From an uncultured Clostridia bacterium (GTDB lineage: Bacteria > Bacillota > Clostridia > Christensenellales > Borkfalkiaceae): a stretch of 56,677 bases of DNA. The stretch is taken from positions 1 through 56,677 of the forward strand of contig CASESJ010000006.1 of the NCBI GenBank assembly GCA_949290575.1, written 5' to 3'. Within the stretch, counting starts at the first letter, position 1, and each line of letters starts with the position of its first letter. Position numbers and translations under genes: made by a program. Positions 36,812-48,028 of the stretch are shown in pieces. Under the pieces are notes generated by a model. That model was not told the origin of the DNA, did no database searches, and saw nothing but the letters and a program-made list of their open reading frames with translations.

Positions 36812-37147
36812 ATTATACTGTATTACAATGCACATTTTGCCCGCTTTTCCCATTTTTTGGCAAGAAAAACGTCAAAATGAGCCTTTAAAAAGGGCGGTTT
36901 CCGCCCATAAGCATATATAGATTATAAACCCTAACTCGCCATTTGTAAAGCCGTTGAATAAAAAAATACTCGCGGCTGCGGCACAAATTGAAGAGCGCGA
37001 TTTGTCAAGAGGCGAGCAAAAAATTTTTTATCCGCTTAAAAAGGCGGCTCAGACTTCGGTAACATCAGATTGTTTGCGGTGAAAAGATATATACGCATAA
37101 TCGCCGGAATGTGAAATAGAAAAAACTTAAAGGAGTTCCAAACTTTA
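36812..37147 (+). other. rpoB leader / intergenic region
   Basis: A ~335-bp stretch without a convincing CDS (a 30-codon frame starts at 36828 without a ribosome site). It contains the leftward rqcP promoter (36921-36949) and overlaps the rightward promoter's transcript. rplJ-rplL, the usual upstream neighbours of rpoB, are absent. Confidence 0.5.
36921..36949 (-). promoter_or_regulatory. Leftward promoter of the rqcP-yitT-ispDF-radA operon
   Basis: On the minus strand TTTACA (36949-36944), a 17-nt spacer and TATAAT (36926-36921). The predicted RNA starts with the hairpin GGGCGGAAACCGCCC followed by TTTTT, within ~10 nt of its 5' end. Confidence 0.65.
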
Positions 37148-40100
37148 ATGAATTTACCCGTTCACAAGTATGGCAAAACAGAAAGGCGCAAATTCGGTAA
37201 AATCAACGAGGTCATAGATATCCCCGACCTCGTCGAAATTCAGAAAGCCAGCTATGCCACCTTCATCAACGAGGGCATAGACGAGGTGTTCGAAGATTTT
37301 TCGCCCATCACCGACTATTCCGACCACTATGAGCTTTATTTCCTCAACCACTGGTTCGACGAAAAGCCCAAGTACGACGAGAAGGAGTGCCGCAACAGAG
37401 ACGCGACATACGCCCTTCCCATGCACGTCACCGTAAGGCTCGTCAACAAGGTCAAGGACGAAGTTATAGACCAGCCCGTATTCATGGGCGAGTTTCCTCT
37501 CATGACCGATTCGGGCTCGTTCATCATCAACGGCGCAGAGCGCGTAATAGTATCTCAGCTCGTGCGTTCGCCCGGCGCGTACAATGCAAAGGAAGTGGAC
37601 AAGACGGGCAAGGAAATGTTCGGCACGACCGTCATTCCAAACCGCGGCGCATGGCTGGAATTCGAGCAGGACGCACAGGGCGTTCTGTGGGTGCACGTAG
37701 ACAGGAAGCGTAAAATCTGCGCTACCGTCCTTCTTCGTGCCTTAGGTTTCGGTTCGGACAGAGCTATAATGAACCTCTTTGCCGACGACAAGATGATAGA
37801 AAACACCATCGCGAAGGACACCACCAAGTCCGAGAGCGACGGTCTCATAGAACTCTATCGTCGTCTCCGTCCCGGCGAAGTGCCCACCGAAGCTTCGGTC
37901 AAGCAGCACCTCAACAATCTCTTCTTCGATTCGAGAAGATACGACGTCGTCAAGGTCGGCAGATACAAGTTCAACAAAAAGCTCAACCTTGCATACCGTC
38001 TTCCCGGCTGCAAGCTCGCCGAGGACGTGTTCAACCCCTCTACGGGCGGAGTTATGGCTCACGCCGGCGACGTAATCGAAGAGGATAAGGCTTTCGAAAT
38101 TCAGGACGCGGGCGTAAACGAAGTATTCGTGTACGTCAACGACCCTTCTCAGGGCGTAATCAAGCACAAGATTATCGCAAACAACACGGTGAACTTCACG
38201 GCGGTTTCGGACAAGAACCCCAAGATGTTCGGTCTTTTGCCCACGATATATCTGCCCAACTTCAACTTCATGAAGACGCTTTCCGCAGAGTGCGCAACTA
38301 TGAGCTGCGAGCAGGTTGCGGAAAAGTATGCAGACCAGATTAACGCAATCTACTACTGCACGGAAGTCGAGGAGACCGAGGACGAAAAGCCCGAGGAGAA
38401 GAAGAACAGAGAACGCCGCAGAGAGCAGCGCATAAAGTTCGTCGAGGCCTGCAAGGCGTTCGACGCTCTGCTTGCAAGCGACAAGGACGTCCTCGACGCA
38501 GACGAGAGAAAGGCAATCAAGCCCGTCGTCGAAAAACTCAACCACAAGCACATCACGGTGGACGATATCGTCGCCGCAATTTCCACCAATATAGACCTTC
38601 AGTACGGCATAGGCACTATCGACAACATCGACCACCTCGGCAACCGCCGCGTGCGCTCGGTGGGCGAGCTGCTCACAAACCAGCTCCGCATAGGCATATC
38701 CCGTCTCGAAAAGCTCATAAAGGAGCGCATGGCAACGCAGGACGCGATGGAAGTTACCCCCTCGGGACTTATCAACGTGCGCCCCGTTTCGGCTGTCATA
38801 AGAGAGTTCTTCGGCTCTTCGCAGCTGTCCCAGTTCATGGACCAGACCAACCCCGCCGCAGAACTGACGCACAAGCGTAAGCTCTCCGCGCTCGGTCCCG
38901 GCGGTCTCAACCGCGACAGAGCTACTTTCGAAGTGCGCGACGTTCACCACTCGCACTACGGCAGACTGTGTCCCATAGAGACCCCCGAAGGTCAGAACAT
39001 AGGTCTTATCTCCTCGCTGGCAACCTTCTCCAAGGTCAACGAATACGGCTTCATCATGTCGCCCTACCGCAGGGTAATAAAGGATGAAAACGGCGTTCCC
39101 ACAGTAACGGACAAGGTCGACTACCTCACGGCTGACCAGGAAGATAAATATATAGTCGCGCAGGCGAACGAACCCCTTGACGAGAACAATCACTTCGTCA
39201 ACGGACACGTCGGCTGCCGTCACCGCGACCTCATTACCCAGCTGCCTCCCGAAAAGATGGACTACATGGACGTTTCGCCCAAGCAGCTCGTGTCGGTAGC
39301 TACCGCGCTCATTCCCTTCCTCGAGAACGACGATACCAACCGTGCTCTGATGGGCTCGAACATGCAGCGTCAGGCAGTTCCCCTCATGAAGACCGAAAGC
39401 GCAATCGTCGCAACGGGCATAGAGGCGGCAATCGCGAGGGATTCGGGCGTAATCGTCCGCGCAAAGAAAGCGGGTACGGTAATCGGCTGCGCTTCCGACC
39501 TCATAAAGATTAAGGAAGACGACGGCTTCATAAGCGAATACAAGTTAAAGAAATTCGAGCGTTCCAACCAGAACACCTGCCTCAACCAGCGTCCCATAGT
39601 CAACACGGGCGACAGAGTGGAGGAAGGCGAAATAATCGCCGACGGTCCCGCTACGAACAACGGCGAACTCGCGCTCGGCAAAAATATACTCATAGGCTAC
39701 ATGGAATGGGAAGGCTACAACTATGAGGACGCCATTCTCATCTCCGAAAAACTCGTTCAGGACGACGTGTTCACTTCAATTCATATCGAAGAGCACGAGA
39801 CCGAGGCGAGAGATACCAAGCTCGGCGAAGAGGAAATCACGAGAGATATCCCCAACGTTTCCGAGGACGCTCTTAAGGACCTCGACGAAAACGGTATAAT
39901 CCGCATCGGCGCAGAAGTTCAGCCCGGCGACATACTCGTCGGCAAGGTTACGCCCAAGGGCGAAACCGAGCTTACGCCCGAAGAGAGACTGCTCCGCGCA
40001 ATCTTCGGCGAGAAGGCGAGGGAAGTCAGGGATACCTCCCTCAAAGTTCCTCACGGCGAGGGCGGCATAGTAGTGGACGTAAAGGTGTTCACGAGGGAAA

Positions 40101-41203
40101 ACAAGGACGAACTTTCGCCCGGCGTTTCCAAATTGGTCCGCGTATATATCGCACAGAAACGTAAAATACAGGTCGGCGACAAGATGGCGGGACGCCACGG
40201 CAACAAGGGCGTCATCTCGCGCGTACTGCCTCAGGCGGATATGCCCTTCCTCGCAGACGGCACGCCTTTGCAGATAGTTCTCAACCCCCTCGGCGTGCCT
40301 TCGCGTATGAACATCGGTCAGGTGCTCGAAGTACACCTCGGACTTGTGTGCAAACAGCTCGGCTGGAAGATTGCCACCCCCGTATTCGACGGCGCGACCG
40401 AGAGCGACATAAAGCAGCTCTTCAAGGAGAACAACATTCTCAACCCCGAAGGCAAGGTTGACGGCAAGATACAGGTCTATGACGGACGCACGGGCGAACC
40501 CTTCGAAAACAGAGTTACCGTGGGCGTTCAGTATATGATTAAGCTCATCCACCTCGTCGACGATAAAATTCACGCCCGTTCGATAGGTCCTTACAGCCTC
40601 GTCACGCAGCAGCCTCTCGGCGGTAAGGCGCAGTTCGGCGGACAGCGTTTCGGCGAAATGGAAGTCTGGGCGCTCGAAGCTTACGGCGCGGCTCACATTC
40701 TGCAGGAAATTCTGACTGTCAAGTCGGACGACATAGTCGGTCGTGTAAAGACCTACGAAAGCATAGTAAAGGGCAACAACATCTCCGAGCCCGGCATTCC
40801 CGAAGCATTCAAGGTATTGCTCAAGGAACTGCAGTCGCTCGCGCTCGACGTAAAAGTTCTCACCGAGAACAACGAAGAGCTCATCATCCGCGAACTCGAC
40901 GACGAGGACGAAGCTATTCCCAACGCTCACGTGCGTGAGGCTGAGGAACGCGACAAGCAGGTTCCCGACGAAGAATTCGACATTTCTTCGGACGTCGGCG
41001 GCGAGGACGAAGAGGAATTGGACGGCTTCTCGCTGTTCGATACGGACGACGAGGACGACTTCTCGTCCAAGGAACTCTTCTCTGACGAAGACGTCGACGA
41101 TTTCGGCGACGACGATGACCTCGGCGATAAGTACACTCTGTTCGATACGGACGAAGATGACGACGAAGACGAACACAGCGACGACGAAGGCGACGACAAA
41201 TAA
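37148..41203 (+). CDS. rpoB: RNA polymerase beta subunit with long acidic tail
   Basis: A 1351-aa catalytic beta subunit. Core landmarks are present: the rifampicin-pocket segment ([16 protein letters not shown], then [15 protein letters not shown]), [14 protein letters not shown], and [27 protein letters not shown] in three conserved blocks. After about residue 1250 the chain becomes an extreme acidic tail rich in Asp/Glu/Ser with two LFDTD repeats ([25 protein letters not shown]) and ends in DDEGDDK. AAAGGAG lies ~12 nt before the ATG. Fourteen nt separate it from rpoC. Confidence 0.97.
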   Translation: MNLPVHKYGKTERRKFGKINEVIDIPDLVEIQKASYATFINEGIDEVFEDFSPITDYSDHYELYFLNHWFDEKPKYDEKECRNRDATYALPMHVTVRLVNKVKDEVIDQPVFMGEFPLMTDSGSFIINGAERVIVSQLVRSPGAYNAKEVDKTGKEMFGTTVIPNRGAWLEFEQDAQGVLWVHVDRKRKICATVLLRALGFGSDRAIMNLFADDKMIENTIAKDTTKSESDGLIELYRRLRPGEVPTEASVKQHLNNLFFDSRRYDVVKVGRYKFNKKLNLAYRLPGCKLAEDVFNPSTGGVMAHAGDVIEEDKAFEIQDAGVNEVFVYVNDPSQGVIKHKIIANNTVNFTAVSDKNPKMFGLLPTIYLPNFNFMKTLSAECATMSCEQVAEKYADQINAIYYCTEVEETEDEKPEEKKNRERRREQRIKFVEACKAFDALLASDKDVLDADERKAIKPVVEKLNHKHITVDDIVAAISTNIDLQYGIGTIDNIDHLGNRRVRSVGELLTNQLRIGISRLEKLIKERMATQDAMEVTPSGLINVRPVSAVIREFFGSSQLSQFMDQTNPAAELTHKRKLSALGPGGLNRDRATFEVRDVHHSHYGRLCPIETPEGQNIGLISSLATFSKVNEYGFIMSPYRRVIKDENGVPTVTDKVDYLTADQEDKYIVAQANEPLDENNHFVNGHVGCRHRDLITQLPPEKMDYMDVSPKQLVSVATALIPFLENDDTNRALMGSNMQRQAVPLMKTESAIVATGIEAAIARDSGVIVRAKKAGTVIGCASDLIKIKEDDGFISEYKLKKFERSNQNTCLNQRPIVNTGDRVEEGEIIADGPATNNGELALGKNILIGYMEWEGYNYEDAILISEKLVQDDVFTSIHIEEHETEARDTKLGEEEITRDIPNVSEDALKDLDENGIIRIGAEVQPGDILVGKVTPKGETELTPEERLLRAIFGEKAREVRDTSLKVPHGEGGIVVDVKVFTRENKDELSPGVSKLVRVYIAQKRKIQVGDKMAGRHGNKGVISRVLPQADMPFLADGTPLQIVLNPLGVPSRMNIGQVLEVHLGLVCKQLGWKIATPVFDGATESDIKQLFKENNILNPEGKVDGKIQVYDGRTGEPFENRVTVGVQYMIKLIHLVDDKIHARSIGPYSLVTQQPLGGKAQFGGQRFGEMEVWALEAYGAAHILQEILTVKSDDIVGRVKTYESIVKGNNISEPGIPEAFKVLLKELQSLALDVKVLTENNEELIIRELDDEDEAIPNAHVREAEERDKQVPDEEFDISSDVGGEDEEELDGFSLFDTDDEDDFSSKELFSDEDVDDFGDDDDLGDKYTLFDTDEDDDEDEHSDDEGDDK

Positions 41204-41217
41204 GGGAGGTTGAAACA

Positions 41218-44898
<3,681 letters not shown>

Positions 44899-44917
44899 TA
44901 ACAAATAAGCAATTTAA

Positions 44918-44956
44918 GGCGGCGGCATTTACAAAATGCCGCCGCCGTGCTATAAT
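44918..44956 (+). promoter_or_regulatory. Hairpin after rpoC that contains the next gene's -35
   Basis: GGCGGCGGCAT / ATGCCGCCGCC stem (44918-44946). The loop side contains TTTACA (44928-44933), which with a 17-nt spacer matches TATAAT (44951-44956). Terminator-like structure and promoter overlap; there is no T-run. Confidence 0.6.
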
Positions 44957-44987
44957 TGTAACCGACTAAATTTTCAAGGGCGTAATT

Positions 44988-45332
44988 ATGAACTTTGAAC
45001 AACTCAGAATGGTGGATTTAATAAAAAAATTCGATGCCGACATACAGAAGGTGTACGACGAAAAGAACCTCTCGGTATTTTCGGGTGCGAGCGCAAAGTT
45101 GCAGAGCGTCTACAATTTTTACATAACGGCGGAGGAGAGCTTTTCCGACATTGAAAGCAACCTAAAAAATGTGTTTTCGTCCTTCAACTATGCGGCAGTT
45201 ATTATAAACGACGGACTTAAGAAAAAGACTTTGGACGACGAGGCGAAGGAGCTGCTGTTTGAATGTCTGCAGATTATGCTGAAGTGCGACCGGCTGATAA
45301 TTTCTTCCCTCGAGGGCGATAAAAAGGACTGA
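44988..45332 (+). CDS. Hypothetical protein
   Basis: A 114-aa soluble, mostly helical, charged protein (MNFEQLRMVDLIKKFDADIQ...). It has no family motif I recognise, no signal peptide and no membrane segment. It has its own promoter (44928-44956) and AAGGG before the ATG. Codon use matches the core genes. Between rpoC and the VanZ gene; the function cannot be inferred. Confidence 0.65.
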   Translation: MNFEQLRMVDLIKKFDADIQKVYDEKNLSVFSGASAKLQSVYNFYITAEESFSDIESNLKNVFSSFNYAAVIINDGLKKKTLDDEAKELLFECLQIMLKCDRLIISSLEGDKKD

Positions 45333-45540
45333 AAATTCAGCATGGGCGAAATTTCGCGGGCTTTGCTTATGCGTCATTTCAAAGGTCGTGCGGGAGCAGG
45401 AGAATATATCAGGTCCTGCGGTCATGGCAAGCACGGAGTATGTTCCGCGGTGGCAAACGCAGGCGTGCAGACATAGAATATAAGGCGGCGCAATGATTTA
45501 TAATATGTGTCGGGTGCGCATATGCGCAAAGGCGGAGTAA

Positions 45541-46062
45541 ATGAAACCAAACATCATAAAGACATGCATATTCGGCGCGCTCGCGGTCAGCGTCATGGCA
45601 GTAATATTTATGTTCTCTCACCAGACGGGCGCGACTTCGTCGCAGGCGAGCAACAGCGTAGGTAAATTCATACTGTCTCTGCTCGGCGTAACCGTGCCTG
45701 AGGGGCAGTCGCCGTCGTCAGTTGTCCTGTTCTGGGGGCTGACTGTGCGCAGTCTGGCACACATATTTCTGTTTGCAACGCTGGGGCTCTTTTCGTTTCT
45801 CGCTTTTTATTATGCATTTGCAATAAAAGCGGGCAAAAACCGCCTCACATTATTTTCCGCGGCGGGCAGCGCGTTTTTGTTTTCTCTGATATACGCCGTG
45901 TCGGACGAGGTTCATCAATATTTTATTGCGGGCAGAACGTCCAGCCCCCGCGACGTATTCATAGATGCCTGCGGCTTCACCTGTGCAATAATAATAGCGT
46001 GCGCCGTAACGTTTCTGTCTCTGCCGCGCGCCGAAGGCGGCAACGCGGGCAGCAGAGGGTGA
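45541..46062 (+). CDS. VanZ-like membrane protein
   Basis: A 173-aa protein with four hydrophobic segments and the VanZ-family end SDEVHQYFIAGRTSSPRDVFIDACG. The first helix is followed by FMFSHQTG, also typical. VanZ confers low-level teicoplanin resistance in enterococci, but chromosomal homologues mostly have unknown envelope roles. GGCGGAG precedes the ATG. Together with the VanW gene at 21272 it is not a glycopeptide-resistance cluster. Confidence 0.85.
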   Translation: MKPNIIKTCIFGALAVSVMAVIFMFSHQTGATSSQASNSVGKFILSLLGVTVPEGQSPSSVVLFWGLTVRSLAHIFLFATLGLFSFLAFYYAFAIKAGKNRLTLFSAAGSAFLFSLIYAVSDEVHQYFIAGRTSSPRDVFIDACGFTCAIIIACAVTFLSLPRAEGGNAGSRG

Positions 46063-46115
46063 AGGGCTGTTCGATAATGATTTTGCGGGTGCAATAAAAT
46101 TCTGACGCAATGCGG

Positions 46116-46153
46116 GCGGCGGGCAACTTATGTTGCCCGCCGCAACAATTTTA
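46116..46153 (+). terminator. Hairpin after the VanZ gene
   Basis: GCGGCGGGCAAC / GTTGCCCGCCGC (12 bp, perfect), loop TTAT, followed by AACAATTTTA. Confidence 0.7.
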
Positions 46154-46199
46154 CGCGCACGTTTTGTCATCTGCGGACAGTGTCGCAGGCGCAAAACGA

Positions 46200-46228
46200 T
46201 TGACATTTTCCCCTGTATGCTTTAGAAT
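46200..46228 (+). promoter_or_regulatory. Promoter upstream of the tRNA-Leu region
   Basis: TTGACA (46200-46205), a 17-nt spacer and TAGAAT (46223-46228). It would transcribe through the truncated copy at 46346 and into the intact tRNA at 46448. Confidence 0.65.
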
Positions 46229-46345
46229 ACGTTTAATATTTTTGTGCAATCTCAGGCGGTAAATATACCGATAAAAACTGAAAGGGTGGCACATATGTGC
46301 CTTCCAATCGCATTTTGCACATTTTAATCTTGCAAAAAAATCAAT

Positions 46346-46390
46346 GCTGACATGGCGGAATTGGCAGACGCGCAGGACTTAGAATCCTGT
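46346..46390 (+). pseudogene. 5' half of tRNA-Leu(UAG) (truncated copy)
   Basis: 45 bp identical to the first 45 bp of the intact tRNA (GCTGACATGG...AGAATCCTGT): acceptor 5' strand, D arm and the whole anticodon arm. After that the sequence diverges into a 57-bp AT-rich stretch that precedes the intact gene. The variable and T arms and the acceptor 3' strand are missing, so it cannot make a tRNA. Confidence 0.85.
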
Positions 46391-46447
46391 TGCGTAACAA
46401 ATTAACATAATTATTAACAAAAAAACTGAAAACTTCACAAAAACCGC

Positions 46448-46531
46448 GCTGACATGGCGGAATTGGCAGACGCGCAGGACTTAGAATCCTGTGATTATCT
46501 CGTGCAGGTTCAAGTCCTGTTGTCAGCACCA
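46448..46531 (+). tRNA. tRNA-Leu (anticodon UAG)
   Basis: 84 nt with encoded CCA. The acceptor stem is GCTGACA / TGTCAGC, the anticodon stem-loop is CAGGA-CTTAGAA-TCCTG (anticodon TAG, reading CUA), the variable arm is class II, and the T arm is GCAGG-TTCAAGT-CCTGT. The 3' part lies in a 53-bp repeat shared with 55023-55075. A terminator follows at 46540. Confidence 0.95.
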
Positions 46532-46532
46532 A
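46480..46532 (+). repeat. Left attachment-site repeat (attL), 53 bp
   Basis: From the anticodon loop to just past CCA of tRNA-Leu (CTTAGAATCC...AGCACCAA). Exact copy at 55023-55075. Typical of tyrosine-recombinase integration into a tRNA 3' half. Confidence 0.85.
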
Positions 46533-46539
46533 CAAATTT

Positions 46540-46572
46540 CGGGAGAAAATTCACAAATTTTCTCCCGTTTTT
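46540..46572 (+). terminator. Terminator of tRNA-Leu
   Basis: CGGGAGAAAATT / AATTTTCTCCCG (12 bp), then TTTTTG. Confidence 0.9.
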
Positions 46573-46578
46573 GTTATC

Positions 46579-46602
46579 ATTGGGAAGTTTTGGGAAGTTA
46601 AA
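46579..46602. repeat. TTGGGAAGT motif pair at the left island end
   Basis: Two direct copies (ATTGGGAAGTTT; TTTTGGGAAGTTAAA). The 15-mer at 46588-46602 recurs exactly at 54833-54847 near the other end. Candidate integrase arm-binding sites. Confidence 0.55.
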
Positions 46603-46691
46603 TCAGACAACTTTTTTGCTGAAAATTAACCGCTTGACGCCTACATTTTTTGTCATTATTTAATATTTTTTGCGGCGTATGCAATGTTTAT

Positions 46692-46728
46692 CCCGAAGGA
46701 AGTTTTATATCCTTCGGGTTATTTTTTT
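46692..46728 (+). terminator. Terminator at the island left end
   Basis: CCCGAAGGA / TCCTTCGGG with a 9-nt loop, then TTATTTTTTT. Confidence 0.8.
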
Positions 46729-46729
46729 G

Positions 46730-46915
46730 TTATTCTATTTCTTTGATATGTAAGCTGAATTTTTGTCCGTTTTCAAGAGATATGATTGTATCATTCTCGT
46801 CGTCAGAGAGAGAACATACAAAGTAATCGTCAAGCATTGTCTTTATCTCCTGCATCAGACTTTTTTCGTCGGTTTTGTAGTTTTTCTCTGTGTTTTTGTT
46901 CTGTAATTTTGTCAT
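46730..46915 (-). CDS. Small hypothetical protein
   Basis: 61 aa, MTKLQNKNTEKNYKTDEKSL..., acidic and Lys-rich, with a C-terminal IISLENGQKFSLHIKEIE that looks like a folded beta pair. It resembles short conserved proteins often found in Firmicutes mobile elements, but I cannot name a family. AAGG lies 13 nt before the ATG, which is weak. Confidence 0.5.
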   Translation of the reverse strand: MTKLQNKNTEKNYKTDEKSLMQEIKTMLDDYFVCSLSDDENDTIISLENGQKFSLHIKEIE

Positions 46916-46994
46916 AAAATAGTTTTGCCTTCAAATTGTATTTCACGTTAGACTCGCGCGCCTCGCCTTTGTGTACTTATATTATACCGTTCCA

Positions 46995-47024
46995 ACTCCC
47001 CTTAATCAACAAAATCAGGGGAGT
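46995..47024. promoter_or_regulatory. Inverted repeat upstream of the double-HTH regulator
   Basis: ACTCCCC (46995-47001) and GGGGAGT (47018-47024), 16 nt apart, between the divergent small ORF and the regulator. Possible operator or mRNA hairpin. Confidence 0.4.
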
Positions 47025-47069
47025 ATGACCGATAATATATTGTAGAAATAAAACTACTTTTGGGGAATT

Positions 47070-47498
47070 ATGTCGAACTTGTCAGAGATCTTGAAAGATT
47101 TAATGGAAGAGGCGGAAATAAACGCGCCGGTACTTGCAAAAGCAACGGGTATAGACTCGTCTACAATACTAACATTTTTACGCGGCGATGGTTTGCCGTA
47201 TGTCGATACGCTTGTAACGCTTGCGGACTATTTTAAGTGTTCTACTGATTATATGCTCGGCTTGACGGATAAGCTGTCGGAGGAGGAGTTCAGGCAAAGA
47301 CCGCCGTTTAAAGAACAGCTCACATTTTTATTAAAGCATTTCAATGTGACCAAGTACAGAATGGAAAAGGATACGGGGCTTGCAGAAAAGACGGTCAATC
47401 GCTGGCACAACGGGAAGACGCAGCCGACAGTAGACAGCCTTATAAGGCTCGCCAAATATTTTGACTGTTCCGTGGACTTTATCCTCGGAAGAGTTTAA
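47070..47498 (+). CDS. Tandem-HTH (two Cro/CI-type domains) regulator
   Basis: 142 aa comprising two consecutive XRE-like helix-turn-helix units: residues ~5-65 (ILKDLMEEAEINAPVLAKAT...TLADYFKCSTDYMLGL) and ~78-142 (LTFLLKHFNVTKYRMEKDTG...LAKYFDCSVDFILGR). There is no separate effector domain. TTGGGGAA precedes the ATG; a terminator follows at 47521. Within the island it is the only intact regulator and could repress island functions or the cas operon. That role is inference. Confidence 0.8.
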   Translation: MSNLSEILKDLMEEAEINAPVLAKATGIDSSTILTFLRGDGLPYVDTLVTLADYFKCSTDYMLGLTDKLSEEEFRQRPPFKEQLTFLLKHFNVTKYRMEKDTGLAEKTVNRWHNGKTQPTVDSLIRLAKYFDCSVDFILGRV

Positions 47499-47520
47499 TT
47501 AAAACTATATACAAGTAATC

Positions 47521-47556
47521 GGCGGAGCGTTGATAACAACGCTCCGCCATTTTATT
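47521..47556 (+). terminator. Terminator after the double-HTH regulator
   Basis: GGCGGAGCGTTG / CAACGCTCCGCC (12 bp, perfect), loop ATAA, then ATTTTATT. Confidence 0.9.
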
Positions 47557-47675
47557 GCAACCCAAATATGTGAAATAAATTGCCTTTCTAAACAATGATT
47601 TTTTAGTTTTACTATTGCAATAATAATGCTGAAATGCTATAATTTTGACATATAATTTTAATTGAAGCGACAGAT

Positions 47676-47892
47676 ATGGAATTAGGTCAACAAATAAAAA
47701 TAGTTAGATTAAAATTACATATTAGCCAGACAGAATTCCTTCAGTTATTGTAGATTTGTGCAAAGAGTTATAGAAGAAATTAATACAGCAATGAATCCGC
47801 GAAGTCATTTGAGCAATATGGATAGTCTGGGAATTATCATTAACAATGTGATAAATAAAATAAAAAAGAACTGTCTTATCAACAGTTCTCTT
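47676..47892 (+). pseudogene. Remnant of an XRE-type regulator
   Basis: ATG 47676 starts MELGQQIKIVRLKLHISQTE, a typical Cro/CI N-terminus, but stops after 25 codons (TAG 47751). A +1 frame then reads QRVIEEINTAMNPRSHLSNM... to a stop at 47892, looking like a shortened C-terminal part. TATAAT (about 47636) and TTGACA lie upstream. Most likely an internally deleted regulator whose 3' end now overlaps the tracrRNA terminator. Confidence 0.5.
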
Positions 47893-47988
47893 TGAGTACA
47901 CATCGTGTACAACCGAAAGATTCGGCGGTTTGAAAAAAACTTATTTGAACTAATGGTGTTATCCTGAACGGCAGTCATTCGTTCAACT
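47862..47988 (-). ncRNA. tracrRNA
   Basis: A ~127-nt RNA antisense to the cas9 direction. Its anti-repeat (47979-47943) pairs with the CRISPR repeat over GGTGTTATCCTGAACGG-AGTC with one G-U change, leaves a bulge, then pairs at the repeat's GTTTGA end. Downstream hairpins in RNA order: CCGAA-TCT-TTCGG (47925-47913), GTACAC-GAT-GTGTAC (47910-47896), and GAACTGT-TGATAAG-ACAGTTC (47888-47868) followed by TTTTTT (47867-47862), which is the terminator. The architecture (anti-repeat, bulge, nexus-like hairpin, 3' hairpins) is that of type II-A. The 5' end is predicted from the promoter. Confidence 0.9.
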
Positions 47989-47994
47989 GTTTTA

Positions 47995-48023
47995 ACTATA
48001 TAACAAAATAAGGGGAATGTCAA
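47995..48023 (-). promoter_or_regulatory. tracrRNA promoter, overlapping the cas9 start region
   Basis: Minus-strand TTGACA (48023-48018), a 17-nt spacer and TATAGT (48000-47995). The -35 lies between the cas9 ribosome-site-like AGGGGA and cas9 ATG 48029. A weak rightward -10 (TATAAC, 47999-48004) overlaps it, so cas9 and tracrRNA may share a divergent promoter segment. Confidence 0.85.
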
Positions 48024-48028
48024 TACTA

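Noticed and set aside
45493..45540. 15-codon frame ending directly before the VanZ ATG, with AAGGCGG upstream
   Set aside because: Could be a leader peptide, but a TATAAT-like element lies inside it and there is no attenuator structure; too weak to call.
46391..46447. Group I intron in tRNA-Leu
   Set aside because: The 57-bp insert between copy A and the intact gene is far too short, and the second copy is a complete tRNA rather than a 3' exon.
46454..46663. 69-codon frame MAELADAQDLESCDYLVQVQ...
   Set aside because: It runs through the tRNA-Leu gene; a well-known false ORF of leucine tRNAs. The same applies to 54919-55161 over the displaced tRNA end and to the minus-strand frame 46341-46535.
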